Shown here in pieces: positions 5,815 through 5,859 of a DNA stretch of 5,859 nucleotides. This DNA is from an uncultured Clostridia bacterium (GTDB lineage Bacteria > Bacillota > Clostridia > Oscillospirales > Ruminococcaceae), in assembly GCA_944388825.1 (NCBI GenBank), contig CALXKG010000089.1, forward strand, positions 1 to 5,859, read 5' to 3'. The position numbers and the translations under genes are program-made. The notes beneath the pieces were generated by a model that was given only the letters and a program-made list of their open reading frames with translations, had not been told where the DNA came from and ran no database searches. The number at the start of each line of letters is the position of its first letter. The stretch's first letter is position 1.

Positions 5815-5859
5815 TTACGCCTCTTCCTCGTCCGCCCGTTCCCAGTTGTGCCAGACGTT
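5815..5859 (-). CDS. C-terminal end of an unidentified minus-strand gene (truncated by window)
   Basis: Reading the minus strand from the window edge gives NVWHNWERADEEEA followed by TAA at 5817-5815. The tail is rich in Trp, Glu and Asp. A well-formed terminator stands just downstream of the stop, which is the main reason to treat so short a stretch as a real gene end. Fourteen residues are too few to name the product. Confidence 0.55.
   Translation of the reverse strand, partial: NVWHNWERADEEEA

Overview
This is a GC-rich (clearly above 60 %) chromosomal stretch of ordinary bacterial housekeeping DNA. Gene content and protein style suggest an anaerobic, low-GC-phylum but GC-rich member of the Clostridia, probably Oscillospiraceae/Ruminococcaceae-like. 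The pointers are a recO-mutS2 gene order, a MutS2 with a C-terminal Smr domain, an HPr-like protein, AAGGAGG-type ribosome sites and consensus sigma-A promoters. The taxon is inferred from these features, not from a marker gene.

Layout: (1) Positions 1-369 hold the 3' end of recO on +. (2) Positions 370-625 are non-coding and contain a run of small tandem palindromes (about 401-540) that resembles an intergenic repeat element. (3) Positions 626-3043 hold complete mutS2 on +. (4) A strong extended -10 promoter near 3071-3099 drives a short gene (3191-3436) for an HPr-fold protein without the canonical phosphorylatable histidine motif. (5) A bidirectional terminator (3467-3506) separates it from a convergent HAD-superfamily phosphatase gene on - (3514-4368, TTG start). 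(6) A divergent promoter region (4369-4510) separates that gene from a + strand pair, a ROK-family sugar kinase (4511-5389) and a tightly coupled unknown 83-residue protein (5402-5653), which ends in a strong terminator. (7) The right edge has a minus-strand terminator with a GAAA tetraloop and the last 14 codons of an unidentified minus-strand gene.

Functionally, recO and mutS2 belong to DNA repair and to ribosome-collision rescue. The other genes look like carbohydrate/phosphate metabolism and regulation: an HPr-like protein, a small-molecule phosphatase and a sugar kinase. I see no phage, IS element, CRISPR array, tRNA, rRNA or defence system. The points most worth a second look are the histidine-less HPr, the palindromic element before mutS2, the ROK kinase lacking the family zinc motif, and the unknown small protein translated from the kinase stop codon.
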